Assembly: GCA_016286235.1 (NCBI GenBank) | Contig: JAEESJ010000002.1 | Span: forward strand, 1 to 37,012 | Length of the DNA stretch: 37,012 bases | DNA from: Opitutales bacterium | Lineage (GTDB): Bacteria > Verrucomicrobiota > Verrucomicrobiia > Opitutales > UBA9783 | Direction: 5' to 3' | Shown here: positions 23,628 to 32,343 of the stretch, one piece after another | How the letters are laid out: every line of letters starts with the position of its first letter | How positions within the stretch are numbered: position 1 is the stretch's first letter | Notes under the pieces: generated by a model | What the model saw: the letters and a program-made list of their open reading frames with translations, nothing else | Database searches by the model: none | Told to the model about the DNA's origin: nothing | Made by a program: the position numbers and the translations under genes

Positions 23628-26036
23628 ATGCCGTCTTTTGACCCAACCCTTTCGGATGCCGAAGCGCGGCGGCGGTTTCGGGTTGAAATTGAGAGAGATT
23701 TTTCGGTAACCGCTCCGGCGGGCGTCGGAAAAACGCACGCGCTGGTTGAGCGCATCGCGACCCTGGCGGAACGTCAACCATGGCGTTTGCCGGGATTGGT
23801 GGTAATTACCTACACCAAAAAAGCCGCGAATTCTCTGAAACAGCGTGTGTACGAACGGTTAAGACAAAGCGGCGATTCGGTTTGCGCGTTATTGAAACAA
23901 AGTTTTTTCGGAACCATTCACGCTTTTTGTCGGCAACTGATACAAACATTCGAAGAAACTCCTTACGAACTGTTGGAGGACGATACCGATGTGCGGGAGC
24001 AATTTTTGTCTTCCTTAAATTTGGGAGAGCCCGATTTCGCGTGTTTTCGAAATTTGTTTCGGTTTTTGGATATCGATGAACTTTTGGATGTCGCAAAGAG
24101 CGATGGGTCGGCAACCGATGATACGGACGACATAACGGGCGAAGGCGTCTGCACCGTCGATCTGTCGGAAATTTTCAATTTTCAACCGAAACGGAAAGAT
24201 CCGCGGGTACTCAAAAATATCGAGGCAAGGAAGCGATCGCTTCGGCAATGGTTATCCGTTTATCAAAACACACAGCGTCCGTTGGAATTGCCGCACTGCG
24301 AAAAGGGCGGGAAGGATTTTGAAAACATTTTCTACGAAACCTTTCGCCCGTTTTATCGGCAGTTGCACGCGGAAGCGACGGCGTGCGGTCGGTTGTTGAA
24401 GGAGCGGTATGTTGCGTTTCGGCGCGAATACGGTTATCTCACGTATGATGATTGTATTGTGTTTGCGCAACGCATTTTGGAAACCGATGGAGCAAAGACG
24501 TTTTATCAAAAGAAACCGCTGTATATTCTCCTGGATGAGGCGCAGGATACCGATCGCGCGCAATTTCGTTTCCTGCAAACAATGATTACCCTGCATCCGC
24601 ATAATCGCTTTTCGATGGTCGGCGATCCGCAACAGTCCATTTACAGTGCTCGGGCGGATGTTCGGGATTATTTGGAGCTTCATCGATCTCTTGTACAATC
24701 GAAACGTTGCGAGGAATTGGTGTTTTCGGAGACCTTCCGTTGCCCGCCGACGGTTGTATCCGAATTGAATGCGCGCTTCCCGAAGATTTTTGAGGATCCG
24801 AAGCAGGTCAGGTACGTTCCTTTGCATTCGTCCGTTGGGCACGACGGTTGCGTGAAGGAAATTGCGGTTCCGTATGAAAGCGAAGAAGGGAAAGTTGCCA
24901 AAGAAGATGCGGTTGCGCTTGAAGCGCGTGTGCTGTCGAATTTTTTAACCGTCTATTTACAACAATATCCGCACGATTTATCCGACATTTGCATTTTATC
25001 ACCGCGGAACGAATGGTTGCGTGAGTTGAAGGATCCTTTGGAAGCATTCGGTTGGAAACTGCAACTGCATTCGGAGCAGGCGACGGGTCGCGACAATGCG
25101 CTGTTTTGTAACGTCCTTGCCGCAATCCACTGCATCAACTTCCCGCAGGATACCTTTGATGAAGCGGGCTTGCTCCGTGAAACCTTCGGCTGTTTCGACG
25201 AAGCCCTCGCGTATGTGTTTAATTCCGATCGGGTGTGTTGGACAAACGATGCGGAGCGGTTCAAAGGCGATTGTTCGGAAGAGCGCGGGCAGGGCGCGTC
25301 GACGATTGACCACCTTTTCGGCGGGCAACCGTCATGTGCTTCGGAACGAGAGGCAAGTTTTGCGATGCCAACGGATGCGCGTTGCGGAATCCCGTCTGGG
25401 AATGTATTAAAATTTCCCTTAAACCCTCAAACAACGGATGACATCAAAGCAACCCAAGACGTACGGCGATGGTGGCGACAGACGTTGAAAGAAATCTCGG
25501 AACAATCGCTGTGTGCCGGAACGGTGCGGTTGATTGAATTTTTTAGGGCTTTGGTTTCGCCGACACCGAAGGATGCGTATTTTGAGGATGTTTTGCTTGA
25601 AACAGCGTTTCAAACGCAACAGCTCGGGCAATCGCGGTTAGCGTTGGAACGGCGTTTGCGGGCGCATTTAAACGAAAAAGCGGAAACGGAAGAGGAAATT
25701 CAATTGGACGCGTTGCAGGGATTTTCGTGCCACAAAGCGAAGGGGTTGGAATGGAAGACAGTGATTATGCCGTTTTTTGACCGTTCCGTCCGTTATCAAA
25801 CGCCGCATTATCCCTGCGCGTATCGCGGTCAAATGTTGTGGAATAAAAAAGATGCCGAAGCTTCGGAGCTCGCTTCCGATCGTCGACTCGAACTGCAACG
25901 TTTGCTGTACGTTGCCTGCACGCGCACAAAGGAGGATTTGTTTTTTATGCGCGATGTCGCTCTTTGGAAATCGGAAGCCGCGTGTCCGTCATGGGGTGCT
26001 TTGTATGATGCGGAAGAGGAGATGCGATCGGTTTAA
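23628..26036 (+). CDS. UvrD/Rep-family (superfamily 1) DNA helicase
   Basis: This 802-residue protein has a full set of helicase motifs in order: Walker A APAGVGKT (residues 29-36), VITYTKKAAN, FFGTIHAFCR, motif II LLDEAQDTDRAQ (about 301), GDPQQSIYSARAD, FSETFRCPPTVV, SCHKAKGLEWKTV and LLYVACTRTKEDLFF. It would unwind DNA with 3' to 5' polarity during repair or recombination. Layout resembles the helicase half of AddA or RecB, but it ends about 30 residues after motif VI and has no nuclease domain, and no AddB or RecC lies nearby. It could be a stand-alone repair helicase. The ATG lacks a clear ribosome-binding site. Confidence 0.9.
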   Translation: MPSFDPTLSDAEARRRFRVEIERDFSVTAPAGVGKTHALVERIATLAERQPWRLPGLVVITYTKKAANSLKQRVYERLRQSGDSVCALLKQSFFGTIHAFCRQLIQTFEETPYELLEDDTDVREQFLSSLNLGEPDFACFRNLFRFLDIDELLDVAKSDGSATDDTDDITGEGVCTVDLSEIFNFQPKRKDPRVLKNIEARKRSLRQWLSVYQNTQRPLELPHCEKGGKDFENIFYETFRPFYRQLHAEATACGRLLKERYVAFRREYGYLTYDDCIVFAQRILETDGAKTFYQKKPLYILLDEAQDTDRAQFRFLQTMITLHPHNRFSMVGDPQQSIYSARADVRDYLELHRSLVQSKRCEELVFSETFRCPPTVVSELNARFPKIFEDPKQVRYVPLHSSVGHDGCVKEIAVPYESEEGKVAKEDAVALEARVLSNFLTVYLQQYPHDLSDICILSPRNEWLRELKDPLEAFGWKLQLHSEQATGRDNALFCNVLAAIHCINFPQDTFDEAGLLRETFGCFDEALAYVFNSDRVCWTNDAERFKGDCSEERGQGASTIDHLFGGQPSCASEREASFAMPTDARCGIPSGNVLKFPLNPQTTDDIKATQDVRRWWRQTLKEISEQSLCAGTVRLIEFFRALVSPTPKDAYFEDVLLETAFQTQQLGQSRLALERRLRAHLNEKAETEEEIQLDALQGFSCHKAKGLEWKTVIMPFFDRSVRYQTPHYPCAYRGQMLWNKKDAEASELASDRRLELQRLLYVACTRTKEDLFFMRDVALWKSEAACPSWGALYDAEEEMRSV

Positions 26037-26084
26037 AAGTACCCGATATTTGCGTTTTGTTGTAAAATTTTTTAAATTACAGCT

Positions 26085-26426
26085 ATGGGTTACGGAAATT
26101 TTTTACAAAAGGCGGAAGCATTTTGCGCACAATACGGTTTAACGTTGGCGCAGGCGGTATGCATTTTGTCGGCGATCGTCGGACTGGTATGTTTTTTAAG
26201 GCGTTTTCGTTTAAACCGAAAATCGCTCTTCTCGTCGCACGAACTGAAGATTGTGGAATCGAAATCGCTCGGTAATCGGCAATTTTTGTTGGTCGTTTCC
26301 TACGAAAGCGAAAAATTCCTCCTCGGCGTTTATCCGAACGGCATGCGGTTTTTGTCGAAGTTAGGTACAGATAAAGATATTGCCTCGAAAGCGGATCCGT
26401 CGAGTCCGAACGTACCGCCTCTTTAA
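26085..26426 (+). CDS. FliO-like small membrane protein
   Basis: This 113-residue protein has one membrane segment (about residues 20-38, LAQAVCILSAIVGLVCFL), then a basic stretch, then a small domain with ELKIVESKSLGNRQFLLVV and KFLLGVYPNG. That pattern matches the FliO/MopB family, which helps assemble the flagellar or type III export gate (FliP-FliQ-FliR). No other flagellar or type III gene is in the window. It follows the helicase by 48 bases, which probably reflects position rather than function. The identification rests on the domain pattern and is moderate. A non-flagellar type III secretion role would fit the effector-like genes nearby. Confidence 0.55.
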   Translation: MGYGNFLQKAEAFCAQYGLTLAQAVCILSAIVGLVCFLRRFRLNRKSLFSSHELKIVESKSLGNRQFLLVVSYESEKFLLGVYPNGMRFLSKLGTDKDIASKADPSSPNVPPL

Positions 26427-26828
26427 ACAAGCTCCGTAAAAAAGGAGTGCTTCGAAAAAAAACGGCAGGTACGGGTGCCGCGGGTGCCTGTCCTTTTAAA
26501 AAAAGTTGTCGGCATAAGGTACTGCGGATGTTTTTTTTAGAGAATACGGGTGTGAAGTATTGCAAAGATCTTTGTCTCTGCGAATAAAATTTGTAAAACA
26601 GCGGGATACGAGGGCACCCCTTAAAAAAGGTAGGGCGGAGTACAGTTTTTCCACAAACTCCGAGTGACGCTCACGGGCAGGCATTTCTCTCTATTATGGT
26701 ACTTTTTGTATTTCTCTTCTATATCTTTATATGTACGTATGTACGGAGGCGACTAAACAAAAATTTTAAAAAAAACGCAAAATTTCAAAAAATTTGTAAC
26801 TTTTGAGCCGTCTTATTATAATAAAATT
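26427..26828. other. Intergenic region before fbaB
   Basis: I see no gene in these 402 bases. A G+C-rich stretch near 26463-26495 with partial inverted repeats and a T-run may end the upstream transcript. The last 60 bases are strongly A+T-rich and hold the fbaB promoter. Confidence 0.4.
26794..26822 (+). promoter_or_regulatory. fbaB promoter, predicted leaderless
   Basis: TTGTAA (26794-26799) and a perfect TATAAT (26817-26822) are exactly 17 bases apart. The expected transcription start falls on the A of the ATG at 26829. A run of A and T just upstream could act as an UP element. No Shine-Dalgarno site exists. Confidence 0.8.
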
Positions 26829-27878
26829 ATGAACAAACACATTGAACGATTTTTGGAGCAGGACGGCGGGCGGTTGTCGAAGCACGTCTGCAAGACGATT
26901 GCGAAAGAGAAATTATACCTGCCGGGAGCGGATTTTATCGAGCGCGTTTGGATGAACAGCGACCGTTCGAACGCCGTTCTCAATAACATGGCGCGGCTGT
27001 ATCATCACGGGCGTCTGGGCGGAACGGGGTATCTGTCGATTTTGCCCGTCGATCAGGGCGTGGAACATTCGGCGGGTGCCAGCTTTGCGCCAAATCCCGA
27101 TTATTTTGACCCCGAAAATTTGGTGCGTTTGGCAATGGAAGGCGGTTGCAACGCGATTGCTTCCACTTACGGCGTCTTGTCGGGCGTTTCGCGGAAGTAT
27201 GCGCATAAAATTCCGTTCATTGTTAAACTCAATCACAACGAACTTTTAACGTATCCGAATAAATTCGACCAAATTTACTTCGCTGACGTGGAGCAGGCGT
27301 GGGATATGGGAGCGGTTGCGGTCGGTGCGACGATTTACTTTGGTTCGGAAGAATCGAGTCGTCAAATCGAAGAAACGGCGGCGGCATTTGCCCGTGCGCA
27401 CGAATTGGGATTGGTGACGATTTTGTGGTGCTATTTAAGAAATTCGGCATTTAAAGCCGATAAAAATTACCACACGAGTGCGGATATGACGGGACAGGCG
27501 AACCACCTCGGCGCAACGCTCGGCGCGGATATCGTGAAGCAGAAGTTGCCGACGAACAACGGCGGGTTTAAGGCGTTGAATTTCGGCAAAACGCACGAAA
27601 AGGTCTATTCGGAACTCACGACCGATCATCCGATCGACCTGACGCGTTACCAGGTGGCGAACGGTTATATGGGGCGCGTCGGTTTGATTAACTCGGGCGG
27701 CGCTTCGGGGAAGGATGATTTTCATGACGCCGTTGAGACCGCGCTGATTAACAAGCGTGCCGGCGGGACGGGGCTCATTTTGGGGCGAAAAGCCTTTCAG
27801 CGACCGTTTAAAGAAGGCATCGAGTTGTTGCACGCGGTACAAGATGTCTACCGGGAGCCTTCGATTACCGTAGCTTAG
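26829..27878 (+). CDS. fbaB: Fructose-bisphosphate aldolase, class I (DhnA/FbaB type)
   Basis: This 349-residue protein has the length of E. coli FbaB (350). It splits fructose 1,6-bisphosphate into two triose phosphates through a lysine Schiff base. Seen are [24 protein letters not shown] and [17 protein letters not shown], in which a Lys is the expected Schiff-base residue. A C-terminal phosphate-binding region [12 protein letters not shown] is also present. It does not resemble the zinc-dependent class II enzyme. It is a single gene with a strong promoter on its ATG and a strong terminator after it, a typical layout for a highly expressed glycolytic gene. Confidence 0.95.
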   Translation: MNKHIERFLEQDGGRLSKHVCKTIAKEKLYLPGADFIERVWMNSDRSNAVLNNMARLYHHGRLGGTGYLSILPVDQGVEHSAGASFAPNPDYFDPENLVRLAMEGGCNAIASTYGVLSGVSRKYAHKIPFIVKLNHNELLTYPNKFDQIYFADVEQAWDMGAVAVGATIYFGSEESSRQIEETAAAFARAHELGLVTILWCYLRNSAFKADKNYHTSADMTGQANHLGATLGADIVKQKLPTNNGGFKALNFGKTHEKVYSELTTDHPIDLTRYQVANGYMGRVGLINSGGASGKDDFHDAVETALINKRAGGTGLILGRKAFQRPFKEGIELLHAVQDVYREPSITVA

Positions 27879-27920
27879 AATTTGTTATTCACAGTTATTC
27901 TTGTTTTTCATTGTTATTCG

Positions 27921-27958
27921 CAAAACGGCTGCCGAAAGGCAGCCGTTTTGTGGTTTTT
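27921..27958 (+). terminator. Rho-independent terminator of fbaB
   Basis: A perfect 13-base stem (27921-27933 with 27938-27950, containing CGGCTGCC) closes a GAAA tetraloop and is followed by TGGTTTTT. It lies 42 bases after the fbaB stop. The stem also has A-rich left and T-rich right ends, so it may work in both directions. Confidence 0.95.
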
Positions 27959-28019
27959 AGGGAGGGAATGAATTTTTGTGCTTTTCGAAAGAAATGTTTT
28001 TTAACGGACAGCAAATATA

Positions 28020-29870
28020 TTGGAAAGGTGCAGATTTGAAATTGCAAAACGAGCGCGGAAAGCCGAAAATATCCGCGTGAGATCTATCGATAAAGAGAAA
28101 AAATTGGAACAATCGTCGGCTGTTAAAGAAAGCAATGCTTCCAAAAAATTGCATGTTAAAATGGATCATTGCTTCGGGATTGGATATTTGGAGCATACGT
28201 TCGATTTTACAAAGGGTAATGTTGTGACCGTCTATGCACACAACGGTGTCGGCAAAAGTTCGTTTTGCAAAGCAATGGAGTTGTACGCCAAAGGGCGTGC
28301 CGAGGAAATTAGGGATGAATTGTACGGAGAAAGACAAAAGGTTCCAGATATCAGTAACTTACCGGTTGCGAGCAGTCTCAGACATCAAGATTATCTCGGG
28401 AAGTTGGCTTTTCAAAAGATCAGATATGTTGAAGAATTTATTCCAACTCAAGGCACCATCGAAGTAACGGATGAAAACGGTGATGTTAAACCGGAATGCA
28501 TAAAAGTATTCGGAAGGGATTTCGACAAAACAATTACGACCGATGAAATGCAACAGCAACTGTGTTGGTTGCTTGATAAGCAAAAAAACGCGGGAGTGAC
28601 GAATGAGAATAATTTTTTAAATCTTTGCACCTTCCTTTTGAAAAAAAGGACGGCGATGCCTGTATGGTTTTTATCTCGCGAAGAAAAAGTGTCTTACAAT
28701 CAGACTCGAACCCGTTTCGTGTGTGCCGTTGCGAAATCTGACGGGGAATATGAACAGAAATGTTCGCTTGAGGATTTTCAAAAAGTTGCAAGCGGCGGAG
28801 AGAAACGTGTCGTTAATTTTTTGTATTTCCTGGGGAAGTTGGGTGAGTTTGAACAAAGCGTAAAAACAGAGAAAACGAAATTTGTCATTTTGGATGATAT
28901 TGCCGATATGTTCGACAGTCGAAATCGAATGGCAATGATTGAATATCTGCAGTCTCTCGCAGAGGTGCCTTCCAATATCTGTTGGATCATTTTTTCGCAC
29001 AACTATGATTTTTGTCGTTGTTTATCCAATCGATTGGGATTGCCGAGAAGTAATCGATTAGTTGCAACCAAACGAACGGAAAATCTCAAAAATATCGTTA
29101 CGGTATCGGAGGATAAATATCAAAAGCCCGAAAATCCGTTTCGATATTTACGGGAGAATGTATGTGAACCGAAATGTTTTTTGGCACTTATTCCGTTCGT
29201 GCGACAGTTGATATATTTTACGAGGGACGTCAGTCATGCGAAGGTGAAGCGTGATGAAACGATTTTGACGCGCTGTCTGCATTATTTTTGTAAGAGAGAA
29301 TGTGAAAAAGATGAACCGTATACGGAGGACGTTACGATCGATACCATTACTAAAATCTTCGGGAAATATGTTGATTTTAGGGAAGACAAACTGACTTTCA
29401 ATAAAAACGATACCGTGTACGCATTGCTGAAAGATATATGTGAAACGATTTCGTTGTCGGTGTCGGGACAAATATCGGATTTGGATGAAAACTTAAACAA
29501 AACAATTTCCGGGCAACAACCATCTGAAGTTATCCCGTTCGACAAAGGCATCGTTGCGTTGGAAGATAAGGTTGTTTTGGCGATGGGGATTCGTTTGTCG
29601 GCGGAAAAATTCATGTTGGATGCGGGAGCATCGGTTGAGGATATTTCCAAAAATCGAACGAGGGAATTGATGAAAAGTTTCGGTAAAAAAAATCCCGGTG
29701 ATTTGAAGATGGTGCATTCATTGGATTGTCTTGTTGCTGTACTCCCCGATTTTGTGCATATGAATGCCTTTCACTATGAACCGTTGATCGATTTGGACGG
29801 TTCGGAATTGGCGGAGTATTACTGGTATTTTAAATCGGTAACGGAGACAAAAAAGGTACCCCAAAAATGA
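28020..29870 (+). CDS. AAA/ABC-type ATPase of unknown function, possible defence gene
   Basis: This 616-residue protein has one SMC/ABC-like ATPase domain: Walker A YAHNGVGKSSF (about 72-82), signature VASGGEKRVVNFL (about 256-268), Walker B FVILDDIADMFDSRN and switch histidine IFSHNYDF (His327). The gap between Walker A and signature is only about 175 residues, so there is no long coiled coil or zinc hook as in RloC. The C-terminal 280 residues include HMNAFHYEPLIDLDGSEL, a block I associate with an uncharacterised AAA_13-like family. The start is unsure: TTG 28020 has no ribosome-binding site and the first in-frame ATG is at 28161. It is A+T-rich and next to tRNA genes, which suggests acquisition. 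Confidence 0.75.
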   Translation: MERCRFEIAKRARKAENIRVRSIDKEKKLEQSSAVKESNASKKLHVKMDHCFGIGYLEHTFDFTKGNVVTVYAHNGVGKSSFCKAMELYAKGRAEEIRDELYGERQKVPDISNLPVASSLRHQDYLGKLAFQKIRYVEEFIPTQGTIEVTDENGDVKPECIKVFGRDFDKTITTDEMQQQLCWLLDKQKNAGVTNENNFLNLCTFLLKKRTAMPVWFLSREEKVSYNQTRTRFVCAVAKSDGEYEQKCSLEDFQKVASGGEKRVVNFLYFLGKLGEFEQSVKTEKTKFVILDDIADMFDSRNRMAMIEYLQSLAEVPSNICWIIFSHNYDFCRCLSNRLGLPRSNRLVATKRTENLKNIVTVSEDKYQKPENPFRYLRENVCEPKCFLALIPFVRQLIYFTRDVSHAKVKRDETILTRCLHYFCKRECEKDEPYTEDVTIDTITKIFGKYVDFREDKLTFNKNDTVYALLKDICETISLSVSGQISDLDENLNKTISGQQPSEVIPFDKGIVALEDKVVLAMGIRLSAEKFMLDAGASVEDISKNRTRELMKSFGKKNPGDLKMVHSLDCLVAVLPDFVHMNAFHYEPLIDLDGSELAEYYWYFKSVTETKKVPQK

Positions 29871-29991
29871 ATGTATCGTAGATAAAATACGTTACGGAAC
29901 GTCAGAAACCTCCCAATGCTCTCCTTTCGTGTTTAACTCCTTTGCGACGTCGAAGCTGCTTCCTCATCGGCACAATACGCGCCGTTCCCCC

Positions 29992-30067
29992 TGGCGGGGA
30001 AAGCGGGACTCGAACCCGCGACCTACGGTTTAGAAAACCGCAGCTCTATCCGCTGAGCTACTTCCCC
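29992..30067 (-). tRNA. tRNA-Arg (UCU)
   Basis: This 76-base tRNA has acceptor GGGGAAG paired with TTTCCCC (one G-T pair), D stem GCTC/GAGC and anticodon loop TTTCTAA on a GCGGT/ACCGT stem, giving anticodon TCT. Its T arm is GCGGG-TTCGAGT-CCCGC, and it has an encoded CCA. It lies 43 bases after tRNA-Met on the same strand and is probably co-transcribed. Confidence 0.97.
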
Positions 30068-30110
30068 GCAATTTCAACGCCGATCTCAAAAAAACGGTAT
30101 CGGCAAAAAC

Positions 30111-30185
30111 TGGTGCCGGGGAGTGGATTTGAACCACCGACCAAAGGCTTATGAGTCCTCTGCTCTGCCGCTGAGCTACCCCGGC
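30111..30185 (-). tRNA. tRNA-Met (CAU), elongator-like
   Basis: This 75-base tRNA has acceptor GCCGGGG with CCCCGGC, anticodon loop CTCATAA (anticodon CAT) and an encoded CCA. A normal first base pair (G-C) argues against an initiator tRNA. The lowest anticodon-stem pair next to the loop is an A-G mismatch. A tRNA-Ile whose C34 is modified to lysidine has the same anticodon and cannot be excluded. Confidence 0.93.
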
Positions 30186-30565
30186 GGGCAACAGCTTTAT
30201 TATTTTCCGTGTTGACGGGAGGTCAAGATAAATACAGGTTGTTTGGCGGTGGGGTGTGTTAGTGGAAGCGTATGTTACGTACGTATTTCAGGAAAGATCC
30301 GAAATTTTGAATAAACGGAGAATGAATGTGCTCCGAATTAAAGAGAACAAACAGAAATGGAGGTATGTATGAACGGATGATGAATTTCTATTTGAAGACG
30401 ATGTATTGGAACTGTTGCCTGCCTGTTGTGCTCCATTTGTTGCGAAATGTGTTGTTCCGTTGAACGGTCGATGTTCAAAAGTCGCCTTCTCCCATCGTTT
30501 TTTGAGCATCTCCCATAACAACCGTCCGCAAATGTGGCGAACCTGCCTCCCGAAGCTCATCACCC
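30186..30565. other. Intergenic region between tRNA-Met and mlaD
   Basis: The left 40 bases hold the tRNA-Met promoter. A 91-codon minus-strand frame at 30288-30563 begins two bases after the mlaD stop with AAGGG nearby. Its Ser/Asn-rich sequence has no recognisable feature and I do not call it a gene. Confidence 0.35.
30199..30226 (-). promoter_or_regulatory. Promoter of the tRNA-Met/tRNA-Arg pair
   Basis: TTGACC (30226-30221) and AATAAT (30204-30199) are 16 bases apart on the minus strand. Transcription would start about seven bases before the mature tRNA-Met. Each hexamer matches consensus at five of six positions. Confidence 0.65.
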
Positions 30566-31555
30566 TTAAAACAACGCGCTTGCGGCGGCACCGACTGCCG
30601 TAACGGGTCCGGAATTGGAAACGCTGTTGACGGCACCGTCGACTTTATCCAGTGCGGCTTCGGCTTTCTTGTACAGCGAATCGTCGGAAATAATCCGTCC
30701 CAACGTACTGTGTTCGTTGTTGAGACGGGCGGAAAATTCCTTCAAATTTTTCACCACGGTATCGAAATTATTCATCAATGCATCGAACGACTGCGAGGTC
30801 TTCGGATCGTAGAGTAATTTTCCGACGAGACCCTGACCGTTTTCGATGTTTTTCGCAATATCCGACAGCGATTGGATCATATCATTGAATTGTTCATAGG
30901 CGTGTTCGTCGTAAATCAGCTTTCCCAACGTGCCCTGTCCTTCGGTAACGTGTCGCGTGATCGTGTTGATGTTTTGGGTGATTTCGGAGCAATTATCAAC
31001 GACATTGGACAGTTTTTCGCGATTGTTTCGGAAAAAGTCGCCGATGTCACGCAAGCCTTCCAGCGGGTTGTTTTTTGAAAAATTTTCTTCAACGTTCGCC
31101 AAAATGCGATCGAGACGTTCGCCGACGGAACCGAATTTTTGGAGCATGGCACCGACGTCGATCGGATTTTGGGTTTTAAGCGTTTCGTTCGGTTGCAACG
31201 GATTTCGGCTGTTTCCCGGAAGAATTGCGATGTAGTTGGCACCGAGCAGTCCCGCCATGGAGATGGTGGCGACGGAATCAGACGGAACGGAAAATTTCTT
31301 ATCGATGCTCAGCATCGCAACCGCAAGGTTCCCGCGCAATGATGCGTCGGTAACACTGCCGATGCGGACACCCGCCAGCCGTACGTCGTCGCCGATTTGC
31401 AACTGTTTCAAATCCTTAAATGTTGCGTACACAAGGTAAGTTTGTCGGTTGTCTTTGACATTTAAGCGGTTCAGTGCCTGATAAACAACGAACGTCAGTG
31501 CGACGCCGAACAGGGTAAAAATGAGCACTTTCAGAGTTTCGAAGATGTGTTTCAT
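30566..31555 (-). CDS. mlaD: MCE/MlaD-family lipid-binding protein
   Basis: This 329-residue protein is the periplasmic lipid-binding part of an Mla-type transporter. An N-terminal anchor (about residues 8-27) is followed by the MCE domain (about 38-115), with VYATFKDLKQLQIGDDVRLAGVRIGSV as its start (split here: residues about 42-68) and GLLGANYIAILPG near its end. Residues 130-300 are amphipathic helices, longer than in E. coli MlaD (183 residues), and may form a bundle or tube across the periplasm. It starts at 31555, overlapping the mlaF stop by four bases (ATGA), so translation is coupled. No terminator is evident after it. Confidence 0.92.
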   Translation of the reverse strand: MKHIFETLKVLIFTLFGVALTFVVYQALNRLNVKDNRQTYLVYATFKDLKQLQIGDDVRLAGVRIGSVTDASLRGNLAVAMLSIDKKFSVPSDSVATISMAGLLGANYIAILPGNSRNPLQPNETLKTQNPIDVGAMLQKFGSVGERLDRILANVEENFSKNNPLEGLRDIGDFFRNNREKLSNVVDNCSEITQNINTITRHVTEGQGTLGKLIYDEHAYEQFNDMIQSLSDIAKNIENGQGLVGKLLYDPKTSQSFDALMNNFDTVVKNLKEFSARLNNEHSTLGRIISDDSLYKKAEAALDKVDGAVNSVSNSGPVTAVGAAASALF

Positions 31556-32328
31556 AACAAAAAGGACGGGAATTGCGGATGGTCGAGGTTAATCGTCGGA
31601 TTAAGAAAGTTTTTAATAAACGCATTGTCGGAATGCAACAGCGTTTCAGGCGTATAAATTTCTCCCAGCGTACCGTTTTGCAGAACACCGATGTGATGAC
31701 CGATGCTTTTCGCGAGCAAAATATCATGCGAAGCGATGACGGTCGTAATGCCCATGCGGCGATTGACGGAACCGATCAGTTCGATGATGGAGGAAGCGGT
31801 CAGCAAATCCAGTTCCGACGTCGGTTCGTCAAACAGCAAAACATCGGGTTCCATCAGCAGACCGCGCGCCAATGCCACGCGTTTTTTCATGCCGCCCGAT
31901 AAAGATGACGGCATTTGGTTTTCGATGCCTTTTAAATTCAGCATTTCGAGCATCCGTTCGATGCGTTTGGTCATTTCCTTTTCGGAACAGAGGCGGTGTT
32001 CCCGAAAATAAAGTGCCAAATTGTCGAAGATGGAAAGGGAATTAAACAGCGCGCCGGCTTGGAAGACCAACCCGAGGACGTACTTGTTTTTGCGCTTCAC
32101 TTCTTTTAACGGCGTGCCGTTGATGCAAATGCTTCCCGACGTTGCTTCATCTAAGCCGGCGATTAAACGCAACAGTACGCTTTTGCCGGTACCGCTCGGA
32201 CCCATAAGAACGAAAATTTCTTTTGGTTGTACGGAAAAATTCAAATCATTGAGCACGGTTTTCCCGTTAAACACCCGGGTGAGGTGTTGCATTTGGATGC
32301 CGACCGCCGCTCGCTTTTCCGCCGTCAT
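31552..32328 (-). CDS. mlaF: Mla-type ABC transporter ATP-binding protein
   Basis: This 258-residue ATPase powers phospholipid movement between the membranes. It has Walker A MGPSGTGKSVLLRL, signature SLSGGMKKRVALARGLL, Walker B VLLFDEPTSELD and switch histidine IASHD. The SGGMKKR form of the signature is typical of MlaF (also MkL in actinobacteria) rather than of general ABC importers. A GGAAAG Shine-Dalgarno lies about ten bases before the ATG. The mlaE stop is 15 bases upstream, and the mlaD ATG overlaps its stop. No MlaC or MlaB gene follows, as in other reduced Mla operons. Confidence 0.94.
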   Translation of the reverse strand: MTAEKRAAVGIQMQHLTRVFNGKTVLNDLNFSVQPKEIFVLMGPSGTGKSVLLRLIAGLDEATSGSICINGTPLKEVKRKNKYVLGLVFQAGALFNSLSIFDNLALYFREHRLCSEKEMTKRIERMLEMLNLKGIENQMPSSLSGGMKKRVALARGLLMEPDVLLFDEPTSELDLLTASSIIELIGSVNRRMGITTVIASHDILLAKSIGHHIGVLQNGTLGEIYTPETLLHSDNAFIKNFLNPTINLDHPQFPSFLL

Positions 32329-32343
32329 GTTAAAAAGTCTTTC

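Noticed and set aside
29992..30185. Integration site at the tRNA-Arg/tRNA-Met pair
   Set aside because: No integrase and no duplicated tRNA end was found near the ATPase gene, so an attachment site is not supported.
30288..30563. 91-codon minus-strand frame just after mlaD
   Set aside because: It starts close to the mlaD stop with AAGGG nearby, but the Ser/Asn-rich sequence has no recognisable feature and could be chance.
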